24,456 nucleotides of DNA from a virus. Under the pieces are notes generated by a model, which did no database searches, was not told the origin of the DNA, and saw nothing but the letters and a program-made list of their open reading frames with translations. Location of the stretch: the IMG/VR virus record IMGVR_UViG_3300026519_000062, positions 1 to 24,456 of that record. One strand, written 5' to 3'. The stretch's first letter is position 1. Each line of letters begins with the position of its first letter. Shown piece after piece: positions 8,234 through 15,076 of this stretch. Both the position numbers and the translations under genes were made by a program.

Positions 8234-8593
8234 TCAGAGTATTTCTTCAGCCGCAGAGCCCGCCCAGTTCAATTCGATCTTGCCACCTTCACCGCCAGTG
8301 ACATCAGGAATATCAGTCAGAAAAGCATCGTTGATGACAAAGGTCTGGCCGGTATCACAGACCACCTGCAATTCGCCTTCACCCGCATCCCAGATTGAAC
8401 CGTAACGAACGCCACGTTCAAGCTCGGTGGTGGCTGTCACTTCCGATCCTTCAAACTCCTGCGCCCGGCCAACCTTACGGCCATAGGTAACCGGATTATT
8501 TTTTATTCCGCCGACCTTGAATTTAGCGCCTTTTTCGACCGGAATATTACGACCGCGCCAGACGATATCTATAATGCCTAATGTTTGGGCCAT
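8234..8593 (-). CDS. M: Tail tube protein (Mu gp40/M homologue)
   Basis: A 119-residue protein matching the Mu gpM tail tube family, whose hexameric rings stack inside the sheath. Visible signature segments are GRNIPVEKGAKFKVGGIKNN (residues 14-33), GSEVTATTELERGVRYGSIW, ELQVVCDTGQTFVINDAFLT and a glycine-rich GGEGGKIELNW near the C-terminus. The ATG at 8593 has AAAGGA about 10 bases upstream. It lies directly after the sheath gene, with repeat copy C in between and copy B after its stop, so it is the one gene here flanked on both sides by family 2 repeats in the same orientation. Confidence 0.93.
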   Translation of the reverse strand: MAQTLGIIDIVWRGRNIPVEKGAKFKVGGIKNNPVTYGRKVGRAQEFEGSEVTATTELERGVRYGSIWDAGEGELQVVCDTGQTFVINDAFLTDIPDVTGGEGGKIELNWAGSAAEEIL

Positions 8594-8632
8594 GATTTTT
8601 TAGTCCTTTTCTCTGTCTTCCGTTTGATTTCT

Positions 8633-8849
8633 CTCACGGCTGTTCGGGCTTTGCCCTGCCTGCGAGGCGCGCCACATAAGTGGCGGCTCACTTTTCGTTC
8701 GCTTTCACATTCCAACCGGAGCCAGGTAGTGACCGGTGTATTGTTTCGCTCGCTCTTGCGAGAGACTTCCGAAGACGGCGAAGAGCCGTCCCTGGCTTAT
8801 GCCACGCCCTTGCGGAGGTCCGGCGCAAAGCGCCGATGTGACCGTGAGC
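8633..8849. repeat. Palindromic mosaic element, family 2, copy C (longest)
   Basis: It lies between the sheath stop (8862) and the tail tube start. It begins ctcacggc and ends accgtgagc. Hairpins include gggc-ttt-gccc, gccac-ataa-gtggc, a cgctcgctcttgcgag palindrome and cggcgc-aaa-gcgccg. The gacggcgaagag and cttatgccacgccct linkers are shared with copy B. At 217 bases it is about 50 bases longer than B because of an extra segment (about 8701-8740) that includes a ggagccaggtagtgacc unit also seen, slightly changed, in copy A. Confidence 0.85.
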
Positions 8850-8861
8850 AAAAAACAAACA

Positions 8862-10358
8862 TTAAACCTGAAACTCCAGTGCAGCGGCAAAGACCATAAG
8901 ATTGCCGACAATCACCACTTGCTGTGAAGCCTCAAGTCGGTTTTTGTCGTCCACCGAGCGGGAAAATGAGCTTTCTTTCAAGGTCTTTGAAATGTTTTCA
9001 ATCCACGCTTTGTCCGCATAAAGCCTGCAGCGTGCCGCCCATGAACCGTGCATTCGTCGTGGTGTGACAATTGAATTGCCAATCTCGTCATCACCGGCCG
9101 CCCGGCCAACAAGCGCTCCTTGATCTTCATCATCGAGCAGTTTTGCCCGCGGATAAAGCAGCGATATATAGGCGGCCCAGTCATAGCGGATACGGCTCAT
9201 GGTCGCTGGCACCATAATATCCAGCCAGGCGCGATCCTTAATGTTGAGGTTGGATTTCTTATAGGTGGTAATCAACCGCGAAATAATCGTTGTGCCATCT
9301 GAGAGATGATCGAAGGTTGATATGCCTTTATTGAGCAGCAGGTTTTGTTCGCTTTCCAGAAACTGGTCCTGCTCGTCCGGTGCATCCACCCCTGCAATCA
9401 TCAGTGAACGCAACTGTCGCGCCGGATCATTGGTCAGGTGGAATGCTGCAAGACCACAAACCGAGGCTGAAAGCACCCATGAACTTGTCGGAGATTTGTT
9501 CAATCCCATCGCGGTGAGGTAGGGTTCATTGGTCAACTCACCAAACACACCCAACTCGCCATAGGTGCCGCGTTTTGCAACAAAGCCATGCGCGTCCAGT
9601 TTGGACATGGCGCGATAACGATCGCGCAGGTCGCTCGCAAACAGGGCCATGTTGGTGGCGTCATTCCATGGCATGGTGATTTGAGTAAACCATGACGTGG
9701 CAATTGCATCGAGCGCCGTGGTCAAATCAGGATTGCCGGATCCGCCTGACATGGCGGCAACCGTGATGGTTAGTCCATCCGGCACCGGCTGGGCAAGCTC
9801 GTTAACCCGAATATCAATCTCATTGCCAACCTCACCCCCATGCCGCGCCGTGACGGTGACAACACCAAGGGCGCTGGCGGCAGTCACAGTCAGGGACGTT
9901 TCCGCATTGATCGCCGCGGCAAGTTTGCTTGCCATCGCGGTCACATCATCAGCAGCTTCAATGGTTGCTCGCACCGGCTTTCCGGCGACCTTAAAGCGCA
10001 GCACGGTGGATAATGCCAGAGCTCCAACAAATGTAAAGGTACCGGTTGCCTTAACCGCGCCTGCAGCATCGGGCAAGGCCAACAGAAAAAGCGGTGTTGT
10101 TTTATCGTTCTTGCGAAAAGCGGCAACCTGCTCTGCGCCAATTGAGCCAACACCACACAGGGCAATTGCATCATCCGCGCGGACAATCTCTTGAACCACA
10201 CCGGTTGCCAGCGTTCCCGTTGCCAGCTTCTGGCCGATGATCAATGCTTTTACCGGGTACGGTAACACCCCGACATTGCGGTAATTGGGGCGCACCTCAA
10301 GAAATGTGCCTGGCTCCTGCCAGTCATAGGGAATTTCATCAAAACTGAACGGGTCCAT
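8862..10358 (-). CDS. L: Contractile tail sheath protein (Mu gp39/L homologue)
   Basis: A 498-residue sheath subunit that contracts to drive the tube through the host envelope. It opens with FDEIPYDWQEPGTFLEV, the Mu gpL-type N-terminus that extends to neighbouring subunits. An inserted beta-rich domain of repeated T/V/A strands lies at about 100-200, and the conserved sheath core includes SVCGLAAFHLTNDPARQLRS, LLNKGISTFDHLSDG and RLITTYKKSN. The C-terminal part contains RMHGSWAARCRLYADKAW and ends in a hydrophobic beta strand (AALEFQV). The start codon overlaps the DUF2635 stop as TAATG. Length and order match Mu. Confidence 0.95.
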   Translation of the reverse strand: MDPFSFDEIPYDWQEPGTFLEVRPNYRNVGVLPYPVKALIIGQKLATGTLATGVVQEIVRADDAIALCGVGSIGAEQVAAFRKNDKTTPLFLLALPDAAGAVKATGTFTFVGALALSTVLRFKVAGKPVRATIEAADDVTAMASKLAAAINAETSLTVTAASALGVVTVTARHGGEVGNEIDIRVNELAQPVPDGLTITVAAMSGGSGNPDLTTALDAIATSWFTQITMPWNDATNMALFASDLRDRYRAMSKLDAHGFVAKRGTYGELGVFGELTNEPYLTAMGLNKSPTSSWVLSASVCGLAAFHLTNDPARQLRSLMIAGVDAPDEQDQFLESEQNLLLNKGISTFDHLSDGTTIISRLITTYKKSNLNIKDRAWLDIMVPATMSRIRYDWAAYISLLYPRAKLLDDEDQGALVGRAAGDDEIGNSIVTPRRMHGSWAARCRLYADKAWIENISKTLKESSFSRSVDDKNRLEASQQVVIVGNLMVFAAALEFQV

Positions 10359-10585
10359 TATTTACCTGCCTTTCTTGTTTTTTCTTCTCTGTTTTTATTA
10401 TCCGCCGGAACCCCCGCCTCAGCTTTATTGTCGCGCAGATCGCCATCGCGAATACGGCGGCGGTAATAGCGGGTCATGACAACTTCATGATCAATTGGAT
10501 CCCCGTCTTTTGACGGCCAGGGCGTGCCGTCCTCAAGCGGCACCAGCCGGCCCTTGACGGGTGAAAGTTTTGTTTTTTTGTTCAT
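10358..10585 (-). CDS. DUF2635 protein (Mu gp38 homologue) with repeat-encoded C-terminus
   Basis: A 75-residue protein located between gp37 and sheath genes as in Mu gp38. The core GRLVPLEDGTPWPSKDGDPI (residues 12-31) followed by HEVVMTRYYRRRIRDGDL is the DUF2635 pattern, a small tail protein of unknown role. Residues 56-64 (EAGVPADNK) are encoded by a fragment of the family 1 repeat, so the charged C-terminal tail seems to have been acquired or rewritten by the repeat. The start has GGAG 7 bases upstream, and both ends overlap neighbours as TAATG. Confidence 0.88.
   Translation of the reverse strand: MNKKTKLSPVKGRLVPLEDGTPWPSKDGDPIDHEVVMTRYYRRRIRDGDLRDNKAEAGVPADNKNREEKTRKAGK
10396..10418. 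repeat. Family 1 repeat fragment (hp3 region, hairpin missing) inside the DUF2635 gene
   Basis: The fragment tattatccgccg joins directly to gaacccccgcc. In the copies at 12404-12450 and 17085-17121 these two blocks are separated by a hairpin and ttcccc, so this looks like a deletion derivative. It is in frame with the DUF2635 coding sequence. Confidence 0.65.
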
Positions 10586-11190
10586 TAAATTTCTCCTTCG
10601 GGAACATCAATTTCCTGACTGGCATCCAACTGGCCCGCCGGGTCATCTGCATCGGGGTTCAGCCATTGAACACCAAGATTGGTGAAATCATCTTCGGTGA
10701 TCAATTTGTGGGCGGCCGGTGATGTGGTCGTGCGGATGGAAAAATCCACCCAGGCAACCACGGTTGCATCATCAGACCAGCCTTCTGCAAAAACCGCTTG
10801 CGCGCCGCTCACAGCGCAATCACCAATATTTTCAAAGACCGCGCCCTGCAGCAGCGCAATGGCAACATCGCTCATTCCGTCGAGGCCCATATCTCTGGTG
10901 TCACCCTTAAAGCGTGCTTCAAGTGAGCTTGTCGCCTTGACGATAAGGACCAAACGCCAGCCCCAATCGGCCTGCAATTGCCTGCCTGAAGATTTGTCCG
11001 GCTGCATGCCGGTCCAGGCCAGGCCGATGAACGGAGACAGCCGTGCGATCCGGCCAAATTCATTAAGGGTCAAAGTCGGCGGCACCCGCTCGATGGTGAA
11101 ATCTTTTGCCGGGAAAGCTATGCGCAACCGGGCAATAATTGCCGGTTCCATCAGGCGAATGGGTGCAAGGGTGAGATCTGCCGGAGCCAT
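10585..11190 (-). CDS. Mu gp37-like protein (DUF1834), neck/tail completion
   Basis: A 201-residue protein in the Mu gp37 position, after gp36 and before DUF2635. It begins with an N-terminal helix (EPAIIARLRIAFPAKDFTIE), then a FIGLAWTGMQPDKSSGRQLQ segment and a strand-rich GWRLVLIVKATS region, consistent with DUF1834 (phage gp37/gp68-type) proteins that are thought to connect head and tail. The C-terminal 30 residues are acidic and rich in D and E. The ATG at 11190 overlaps the gp36 stop as TGATG. A GTG three bases earlier is possible. Function is by family and position only. Confidence 0.85.
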   Translation of the reverse strand: MAPADLTLAPIRLMEPAIIARLRIAFPAKDFTIERVPPTLTLNEFGRIARLSPFIGLAWTGMQPDKSSGRQLQADWGWRLVLIVKATSSLEARFKGDTRDMGLDGMSDVAIALLQGAVFENIGDCAVSGAQAVFAEGWSDDATVVAWVDFSIRTTTSPAAHKLITEDDFTNLGVQWLNPDADDPAGQLDASQEIDVPEGEI

Positions 11191-11624
11191 CACAATCTCG
11201 CCAATTGGCCGGCATCGGCTTTGCCAACCCGGTCAGATGTCCGGGCCCCATGGCTGGCATCAGTTCCGCCGCCGATTGACGGCGCATCGATGTTGATCTT
11301 GTTGCCGGCAATATTTTCCAGCCAGACAATAATATCCTTACGCGACAGACGCATTTGTTCAGTCGGTTCAGTGCGCGCACCCTGGGCCAGATCAAAACGG
11401 GCAAGATGACAAATTGCACGAACCAGATCACGCGGCGGAATTGCCACCGGCAATTTATATCGGGATCGCAGATAGGTATCAGCCAGAACCGAAGCGTCAT
11501 CAAGCGCGGTCTGGATTTTCACATTATCGACAACCGTTGCGGTACGATCTTCCTGCTCTGAGAGACGGATCATTTCCGTCATCCCAAAGCGGTCAATCAT
11601 ATCGGCAACAGTTGCGTAAGACAT
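11190..11624 (-). CDS. Mu gp36-like protein (DUF1320), head-tail connector
   Basis: A 144-residue protein of the DUF1320 family. Its N-terminus MSYATVADMIDRFGMTEMIR, the helix ALDDASVLADTYLRSRYKLP (residues about 39-58), and RDLVRAICHLARFDL are typical. The fold is that of small helical head-tail connector or adaptor proteins. The ATG at 11624 is preferred over an upstream in-frame ATG because the additional 21 residues are encoded by repeat copy D (they read CQPANGRFAGWL, also seen at the end of the zinc-finger protein). A GGAA lies about 8-10 bases upstream. The 3' end is coupled to gp37 by TGATG. Confidence 0.88.
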   Translation of the reverse strand: MSYATVADMIDRFGMTEMIRLSEQEDRTATVVDNVKIQTALDDASVLADTYLRSRYKLPVAIPPRDLVRAICHLARFDLAQGARTEPTEQMRLSRKDIIVWLENIAGNKINIDAPSIGGGTDASHGARTSDRVGKADAGQLARL

Positions 11625-11636
11625 ATTCTTGTTTCC

Positions 11637-11820
11637 GTTTAGCCATCCGGCGAAACGTCCGTTCGCGGGCTGGCACATTTGTTCCAAATGCTTGCCCTGC
11701 CACGGTGGGAAGGCAAGCTACGGCGCTTTTCCCGTAGTCCGCCAATCGGCGGGGGTTCCGGGGAAGGCCCAAAGGGCCGACGGCGGATAATAAAAGTCGG
11801 TCGCCGGGCCGGATGGCCCG
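11637..11820. repeat. Palindromic mosaic element, family 1, copy D (full length, + orientation)
   Basis: Hairpins in order: gtttagcc-atcc-ggcgaaac (one mismatch), catttg-ttc-caaatg, ctacgg-cgcttttc-ccgtag, ggccc-aaa-gggcc and, in reverse orientation, ccgggcc-ggat-ggcccgg at 11804-11820. Conserved linkers are cgtccgttcgcgggctggc, gcttgccctgccacgg, ggcgggggttccggggaag and cgacggcggataata. The region between the gp36 and gp35 genes (11625-11827) is almost entirely this repeat. Copy E faces it across the gp35-like gene. Confidence 0.88.
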
Positions 11821-11827
11821 GAGAATG

Positions 11828-12385
11828 CTATTTCCTCACAACTCCGATTTCTTCAGGCGTTGGCTTGAAGCCGATGGCTTTTTCCAGTGCTGAAATTTTT
11901 GGCAAACCGGCCCTGGTGAAATCACCTTCACCAAGATTTTTAGCAGCACCTTCAATCGCCGCTTTTCTCATTGCCTTTCCCCTGACACCCGGCTCGCCAT
12001 CTGGCGCATCGCGCTTGATGGCATCAGCAATCTCTTCAGGCATCGGTACAAAACCAAGCAATTCTTTCAAGGCCTTGATATTCGGCTGGCCATCGGCGCC
12101 ATAATCAGCAGGGCCGAGTGCCTTGATGACCTCGTCGATAGAATTCATGCGCAGCGGATTGTCAGCATCAAGCGATGCCAGATCAGGCTCGGCCGCGCTG
12201 GTATTTTCAACCACATCACCTTCAGCACTTGTCGCCGACAAAACAGTAAACATCGGATCATTGTCGAAAATTTCCAATTGATCATCGTTCCAATGGCCAG
12301 CCGGCCATACTGTCTTGGCCGCGTGCGCAACGCCATTGCGGCGAAAGCCTGGCTTGGCACAAATTAGAAGAACATCTTCGGTCAT
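11828..12385 (-). CDS. Mu gp35 / HI1506-like protein with duplicated C-terminal domain
   Basis: A 185-residue protein. Residues 4-49 (DVLLICAKPGFRRNGVAHAA and DDQLEIFDNDPMFTV) match the N-terminal domain of Mu gp35/HI1506. An acidic linker follows, then two tandem copies of a helix-loop-helix unit at about 85-121 and 146-182. Both have a V/A-x-x-x-LG-x-x-D-Y/F pattern, then G-x-P, AL-x-x-x-x-GF and P-x-PEEI. HI1506 has one helix-extended loop-helix domain of this type (family knowledge), so the duplication stands out. The role in Mu is unclear, but the position after the capsid gene suggests a head protein. The ATG has AGGGAA 8-9 bases upstream. The gene is bracketed by inverted family 1 repeats. 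Confidence 0.85.
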   Translation of the reverse strand: MTEDVLLICAKPGFRRNGVAHAAKTVWPAGHWNDDQLEIFDNDPMFTVLSATSAEGDVVENTSAAEPDLASLDADNPLRMNSIDEVIKALGPADYGADGQPNIKALKELLGFVPMPEEIADAIKRDAPDGEPGVRGKAMRKAAIEGAAKNLGEGDFTRAGLPKISALEKAIGFKPTPEEIGVVRK

Positions 12386-12403
12386 AAAATTAATTCCCTT
12401 TTC

Positions 12404-12597
12404 TATTATCCGCCGTCGCATCCTGCGGATGCTTCCCCGGAACCCCCGCCGATTGGTAAAATGCGGAGGCTTTATTCTTGCCAGCGGTTCTTAAACCGCC
12501 GCCAATCCCTACGTGGCAGGGCAATAATTTGGCGACCAGCCAAATTGCAAGCCCGTGAACGGACGCCCGGCCGGATGGCCGGACGGAAAAACAAAAC
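12404..12597. repeat. Palindromic mosaic element, family 1, copy E (full length, - orientation)
   Basis: It fills the gap between major capsid stop (12598) and gp35 start. Read on the plus strand, hairpins are gcatcc-tgc-ggatgc, gcggtt-ctta-aaccgc, aatttggc-gacca-gccaaatt and ccggcc-ggat-ggccgg, the reverse order of copy D, with linkers ttccccggaacccccgcc, gtggcagggcaa and gcccgtgaacggacg. An outer pairing gattgg/ccaatc also encloses the second hairpin. Stems have no sequence in common with the matching stems of D, but all pair. Confidence 0.88.
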
Positions 12598-13491
12598 CTA
12601 CCCAAGCAAAGGAATGACTGAGAGCTCGGCAGAACCTGCCCAGATATTACTGTCGCCTCCATTGATCATCGCTGCCTCAAGTAACCGGCGACCATCGGCT
12701 TCGAGCACAGACGGGACAATTACTTTTCGCGGCCTCAAGCTGATCAACTGACCGGAGCGTTTGCGAATGCTGGCGAACTGGGTTCTGGCCAGTTCAAAAT
12801 TAGCCGCGGTCAAAGGTGCATTGGATTTGTACACCATTTGCCAAAGACCAAAGCCCGCATTGCAGCGACCATCAACGCCCCATTGGTACTGCCCCTTGTT
12901 CCAGACATTGGCGTCGTCTTCCTTGTCCATCGCAACGAGTTTGAAATCCTTGCGTTTTTGATAGACGATTGGCTTCATCACCCTGGTATCGTCAAGCAGG
13001 TACCAGGCAGGGCCGGCACCGGTCTGAAGGTTTGAGACTGAAATCTCATTACCGTTTTCATCCCAACCAGGGTGGTCGGTATCAAAGAAATTCTGGCCAT
13101 CATAGCAGAGGGTCGTCTCGCCTTTTGCCAGTAATGGAAACACCAGCTGATCAGGAAACTCGGCGGCGTCCTGGCCCATTTCACTGGCAATCGGCATAAA
13201 AATACCGATCTGGTCATCTTCAATTTGCGACCGCTTGATACCGATCGTACCTTCAAATTCACGGTTGCGAATGAGATAGGTCTGTGCCGACAGGTCTTTG
13301 ACATAACGATCACCAACCCATTCACGAATGCCCGGCATATCATCCATGCGCGGATATTCATTCATCGCGGTCGTTGACGGCACGGTCATCGCGACCTGAT
13401 CGTAATAGGTTTCGGTCGTTTCAAACCGGGCATTATAGGCGGTTGAAAGACCGGTAAAAATAGACCCTAAGGTCGAAGCATTGATATCCAT
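12598..13491 (-). CDS. T: Major capsid protein (Mu gpT homologue)
   Basis: A 297-residue HK97-fold major head subunit of the Mu gpT family (Mu gpT is 305 residues). Signature stretches are LSTAYNARFETTETYYDQVA near the N-terminus, EYPRMDDMPGIREWVGDRYV, NREFEGTIGIKRSQIEDDQI, GQNFFDTDHPGWDENG, and a C-terminal RPRKVIVPSVLEADGRRLLE. The ATG at 13491 has AAGGA 7 bases upstream. Longer in-frame starts read through repeat copy F. It is separated from the upstream cement gene by copy F and from the downstream gp35 gene by copy E, and it would be the most highly expressed late gene (inference). Confidence 0.95.
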   Translation of the reverse strand: MDINASTLGSIFTGLSTAYNARFETTETYYDQVAMTVPSTTAMNEYPRMDDMPGIREWVGDRYVKDLSAQTYLIRNREFEGTIGIKRSQIEDDQIGIFMPIASEMGQDAAEFPDQLVFPLLAKGETTLCYDGQNFFDTDHPGWDENGNEISVSNLQTGAGPAWYLLDDTRVMKPIVYQKRKDFKLVAMDKEDDANVWNKGQYQWGVDGRCNAGFGLWQMVYKSNAPLTAANFELARTQFASIRKRSGQLISLRPRKVIVPSVLEADGRRLLEAAMINGGDSNIWAGSAELSVIPLLG

Positions 13492-13510
13492 AGTTTTGTC
13501 CTTGATTTCC

Positions 13511-13583
13511 GTCAGACCATCCGGCCTGACGTCCGTTCGCGGGCTGGCGCGCCTTACTCGGCGCTTGCCCTGCCACGGAGGGT
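13511..13583. repeat. Family 1 repeat, copy F (first half, + orientation)
   Basis: It lies between the cement gene stop and the major capsid start. Hairpins are gtcag/ctgac around ccatccgg (13511-13530) and gcgcc-ttactc-ggcgc (13549-13564), joined by gtccgttcgcgggctg and followed by ttgccctgccacggaggg. The second half (hp3) is absent. On the minus strand the hp1 end continues into acggaaatcaaggac, which contains the AAGGA ribosome-binding site of the capsid gene. Confidence 0.85.
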
Positions 13584-13585
13584 TT

Positions 13586-13975
13586 TTAAATTTTAATCCA
13601 CATACCGTCAGCGTCGATTGCTTCCAGCACACCAAGTTTCAATTCACCGCCCGCATTGGTCAGCTGCAAACTATTGTCATCCAGCGCATAGACCGGCTTG
13701 CCGATGTCAGCGTGAGTTGCGCCAGCTACCGGATAACGATAACGACCCCGCAGGCATTCAACGATCTGATCGCCGGTAGCGCCATTGCTGTTGTCTATCC
13801 GCTCCTCGCAAAGCCCCAGCAACGCCACAACACCAGCCGATCCGGCAGGCCGCGCTTCACCGGCGGCATTCACCCCAACAATGGCGCGGCCATAAAACAG
13901 ATCGCCTGCATAGGCTGGAAATCCGTATCGAGCACCAGCCCGTTCCGGTGCTTCAATATCTTTGGTTGCGGCCAT
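13586..13975 (-). CDS. Capsid cement/decoration-like protein (DUF2190-like)
   Basis: A 129-residue protein. The N-terminal part reads AYAGDLFYGRAIVGVNAAGE and the middle contains GVVALLGLCEERIDN and GKPVYALDDNSLQLT. The C-terminus has LGVLEAIDADGMWIKI, the beta-rich pattern (GxVxxxD-x-x-G-x-W/V) typical of DUF2190-type cement proteins that stabilise capsids. Its location between the protease/scaffold gene and the capsid gene fits a decoration protein. Mu itself lacks an obvious equivalent at this place, while many alphaproteobacterial and Burkholderia Mu-like phages have one (from memory). The ATG overlaps the protease stop as TAATG. Confidence 0.7.
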   Translation of the reverse strand: MAATKDIEAPERAGARYGFPAYAGDLFYGRAIVGVNAAGEARPAGSAGVVALLGLCEERIDNSNGATGDQIVECLRGRYRYPVAGATHADIGKPVYALDDNSLQLTNAGGELKLGVLEAIDADGMWIKI

Positions 13976-14547
13976 TAGTTGAGCTCCTTGATTGTTTTGG
14001 AAGTTTTGGCGAATTCTTTCGGATCAATGCCCATAAGCTGGCAGACCTGTTCATCAGCTGCCGAGATTGATGTGTTCTCGTCGATTTTGCGACCGCCCAG
14101 AGAACCGGCATTAATTGAAGGCATGACCTTCAATTCGGTCTCGACACTTTCAGGGTCTTTCATATGGCGGGCGATGTAATGATCGCGCAAGGAAGGCACG
14201 AGCGTTGTCGCTTCGATCGCAGCATCAATGACTGATGTGGCCTTGTCTTTGGCGGCGGAGGTGCTGAGTGTGACCAGTTGAGAATTAAGAACCTTGATTT
14301 GTTCCTGCAGGCCATCAACCACAGAAGCATCCTCTTGCTTGACCGGCTTGCGGGCATTAATGGCCACAACCAGATCATCTGCGCTGGCATCATCTTCAAC
14401 GCCGAGCGCCTTGCGAATGGTGCCCATCATCGCCAGCACATTTGTCAATTCGGTAATCTTGGCGTTGAGCATTTTTACCGCCTCGGTAATGGCGGCATCA
14501 TCAGCACCATCTTCCAGGCCGAGCAATTTTAGCAATGCTTCGTTCAT
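13975..14547 (-). CDS. Z: Scaffold protein from internal in-frame start (Mu gpZ-like)
   Basis: Codon 153 of the protease gene is an ATG (14547) preceded by AAGGA with 8 bases of spacing, a better ribosome-binding site than that of the full gene. It would make a 190-residue protein starting MNEALLKLLGLEDGADDA and rich in helix-forming A, E, K and L residues. It contains EQIKVLNSQLVTLSTSAA (coiled-coil-like) and ends with SKTIKELN. Mu gpZ and lambda Nu3 are made the same way, from a start inside the protease gene (family knowledge). The proposal is supported by the boundary between the protease domain and the helical region at exactly this codon. Confidence 0.8.
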   Translation of the reverse strand: MNEALLKLLGLEDGADDAAITEAVKMLNAKITELTNVLAMMGTIRKALGVEDDASADDLVVAINARKPVKQEDASVVDGLQEQIKVLNSQLVTLSTSAAKDKATSVIDAAIEATTLVPSLRDHYIARHMKDPESVETELKVMPSINAGSLGGRKIDENTSISAADEQVCQLMGIDPKEFAKTSKTIKELN

Positions 14548-15003
14548 GGGAACTTTCCTTTTATGTAGAGATTTCAGGGTTTCAATGTTGGGAGAATTAA
14601 CCAGGGCAACGCTACTTATCTGCATAACCTTGTGCGGCTTGGATTTTGTGCAAAGCAATGCGGGCGAAACAAAACCGTAGGCCCGATCTTCAACCAGTTT
14701 CCTGCCCGTTTGCGTCCACTCTACCTTGCCCCAAAGCTCATCGCCGCGGGCTTGCATTTCGACAATCCAGCCTCGGGCATGAGCAGGCCGGCCACTGTCA
14801 CCAGCCAATTCTGTCGCATGATTTTCATCAACCGGGATTTTGCGGCCGTTCATCGCCTTAATAATCACATTAAGATCAGGCGCAATAAACGGACCTCGTC
14901 CATCAACGCCATTGAAGGCACTGGATGGAATAAGCTGTATCCATTCGGGGACACCTGACATTGAGGTGACTGATTGGGCTATATGGCAGAGAAGTTTTTC
15001 CAT
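13975..15003 (-). CDS. I: Prohead protease with fused scaffold (Mu gpI homologue)
   Basis: A 342-residue protein. Residues 1-145 form the Mu-like protease domain, with PVDENHATELAGDSGRPAHA at about 57-76, WGKVEWTQTGRKLVEDRAYG at 91-110, FVSPAL and SVALVNSPNI at 131-140. His62 and a serine in the SPAL or SVAL segment are likely catalytic residues (inference from the pattern). The C-terminal 190 residues are helical and charged (scaffold). An internal start at 14547 should make the scaffold alone. The ATG at 15003 has AAAGG 5-6 bases upstream. The protease is expected to cleave the scaffold and perhaps capsid N-termini during head maturation. Confidence 0.92.
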   Translation of the reverse strand: MEKLLCHIAQSVTSMSGVPEWIQLIPSSAFNGVDGRGPFIAPDLNVIIKAMNGRKIPVDENHATELAGDSGRPAHARGWIVEMQARGDELWGKVEWTQTGRKLVEDRAYGFVSPALLCTKSKPHKVMQISSVALVNSPNIETLKSLHKRKVPMNEALLKLLGLEDGADDAAITEAVKMLNAKITELTNVLAMMGTIRKALGVEDDASADDLVVAINARKPVKQEDASVVDGLQEQIKVLNSQLVTLSTSAAKDKATSVIDAAIEATTLVPSLRDHYIARHMKDPESVETELKVMPSINAGSLGGRKIDENTSISAADEQVCQLMGIDPKEFAKTSKTIKELN

Positions 15004-15037
15004 GATGACCTTTTACGTCACTCATGGCTTTTTAATT

Positions 15038-15059
15038 CATGCCCGCCGATACAGGCATG
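15038..15059. repeat. Short hairpin between protease and G genes, twin of 2172-2193
   Basis: The stem catgcc / ggcatg with a 10-base loop beginning cgccg matches the hairpin at 2172-2193 in stem, spacing and loop start, and in the preceding tt. It lies in the 73-base gap between G (stop at 15077) and the protease start. No other repeat element is present in that gap. Confidence 0.5.
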
Positions 15060-15076
15060 TTTTACGATCGTTAATA

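Noticed and set aside
8061-8849. Impression of a CRISPR-like or direct-repeat array from copies B and C
   Set aside because: Copies are separated by the tail tube gene, differ in length and stems, and have no regular spacers.
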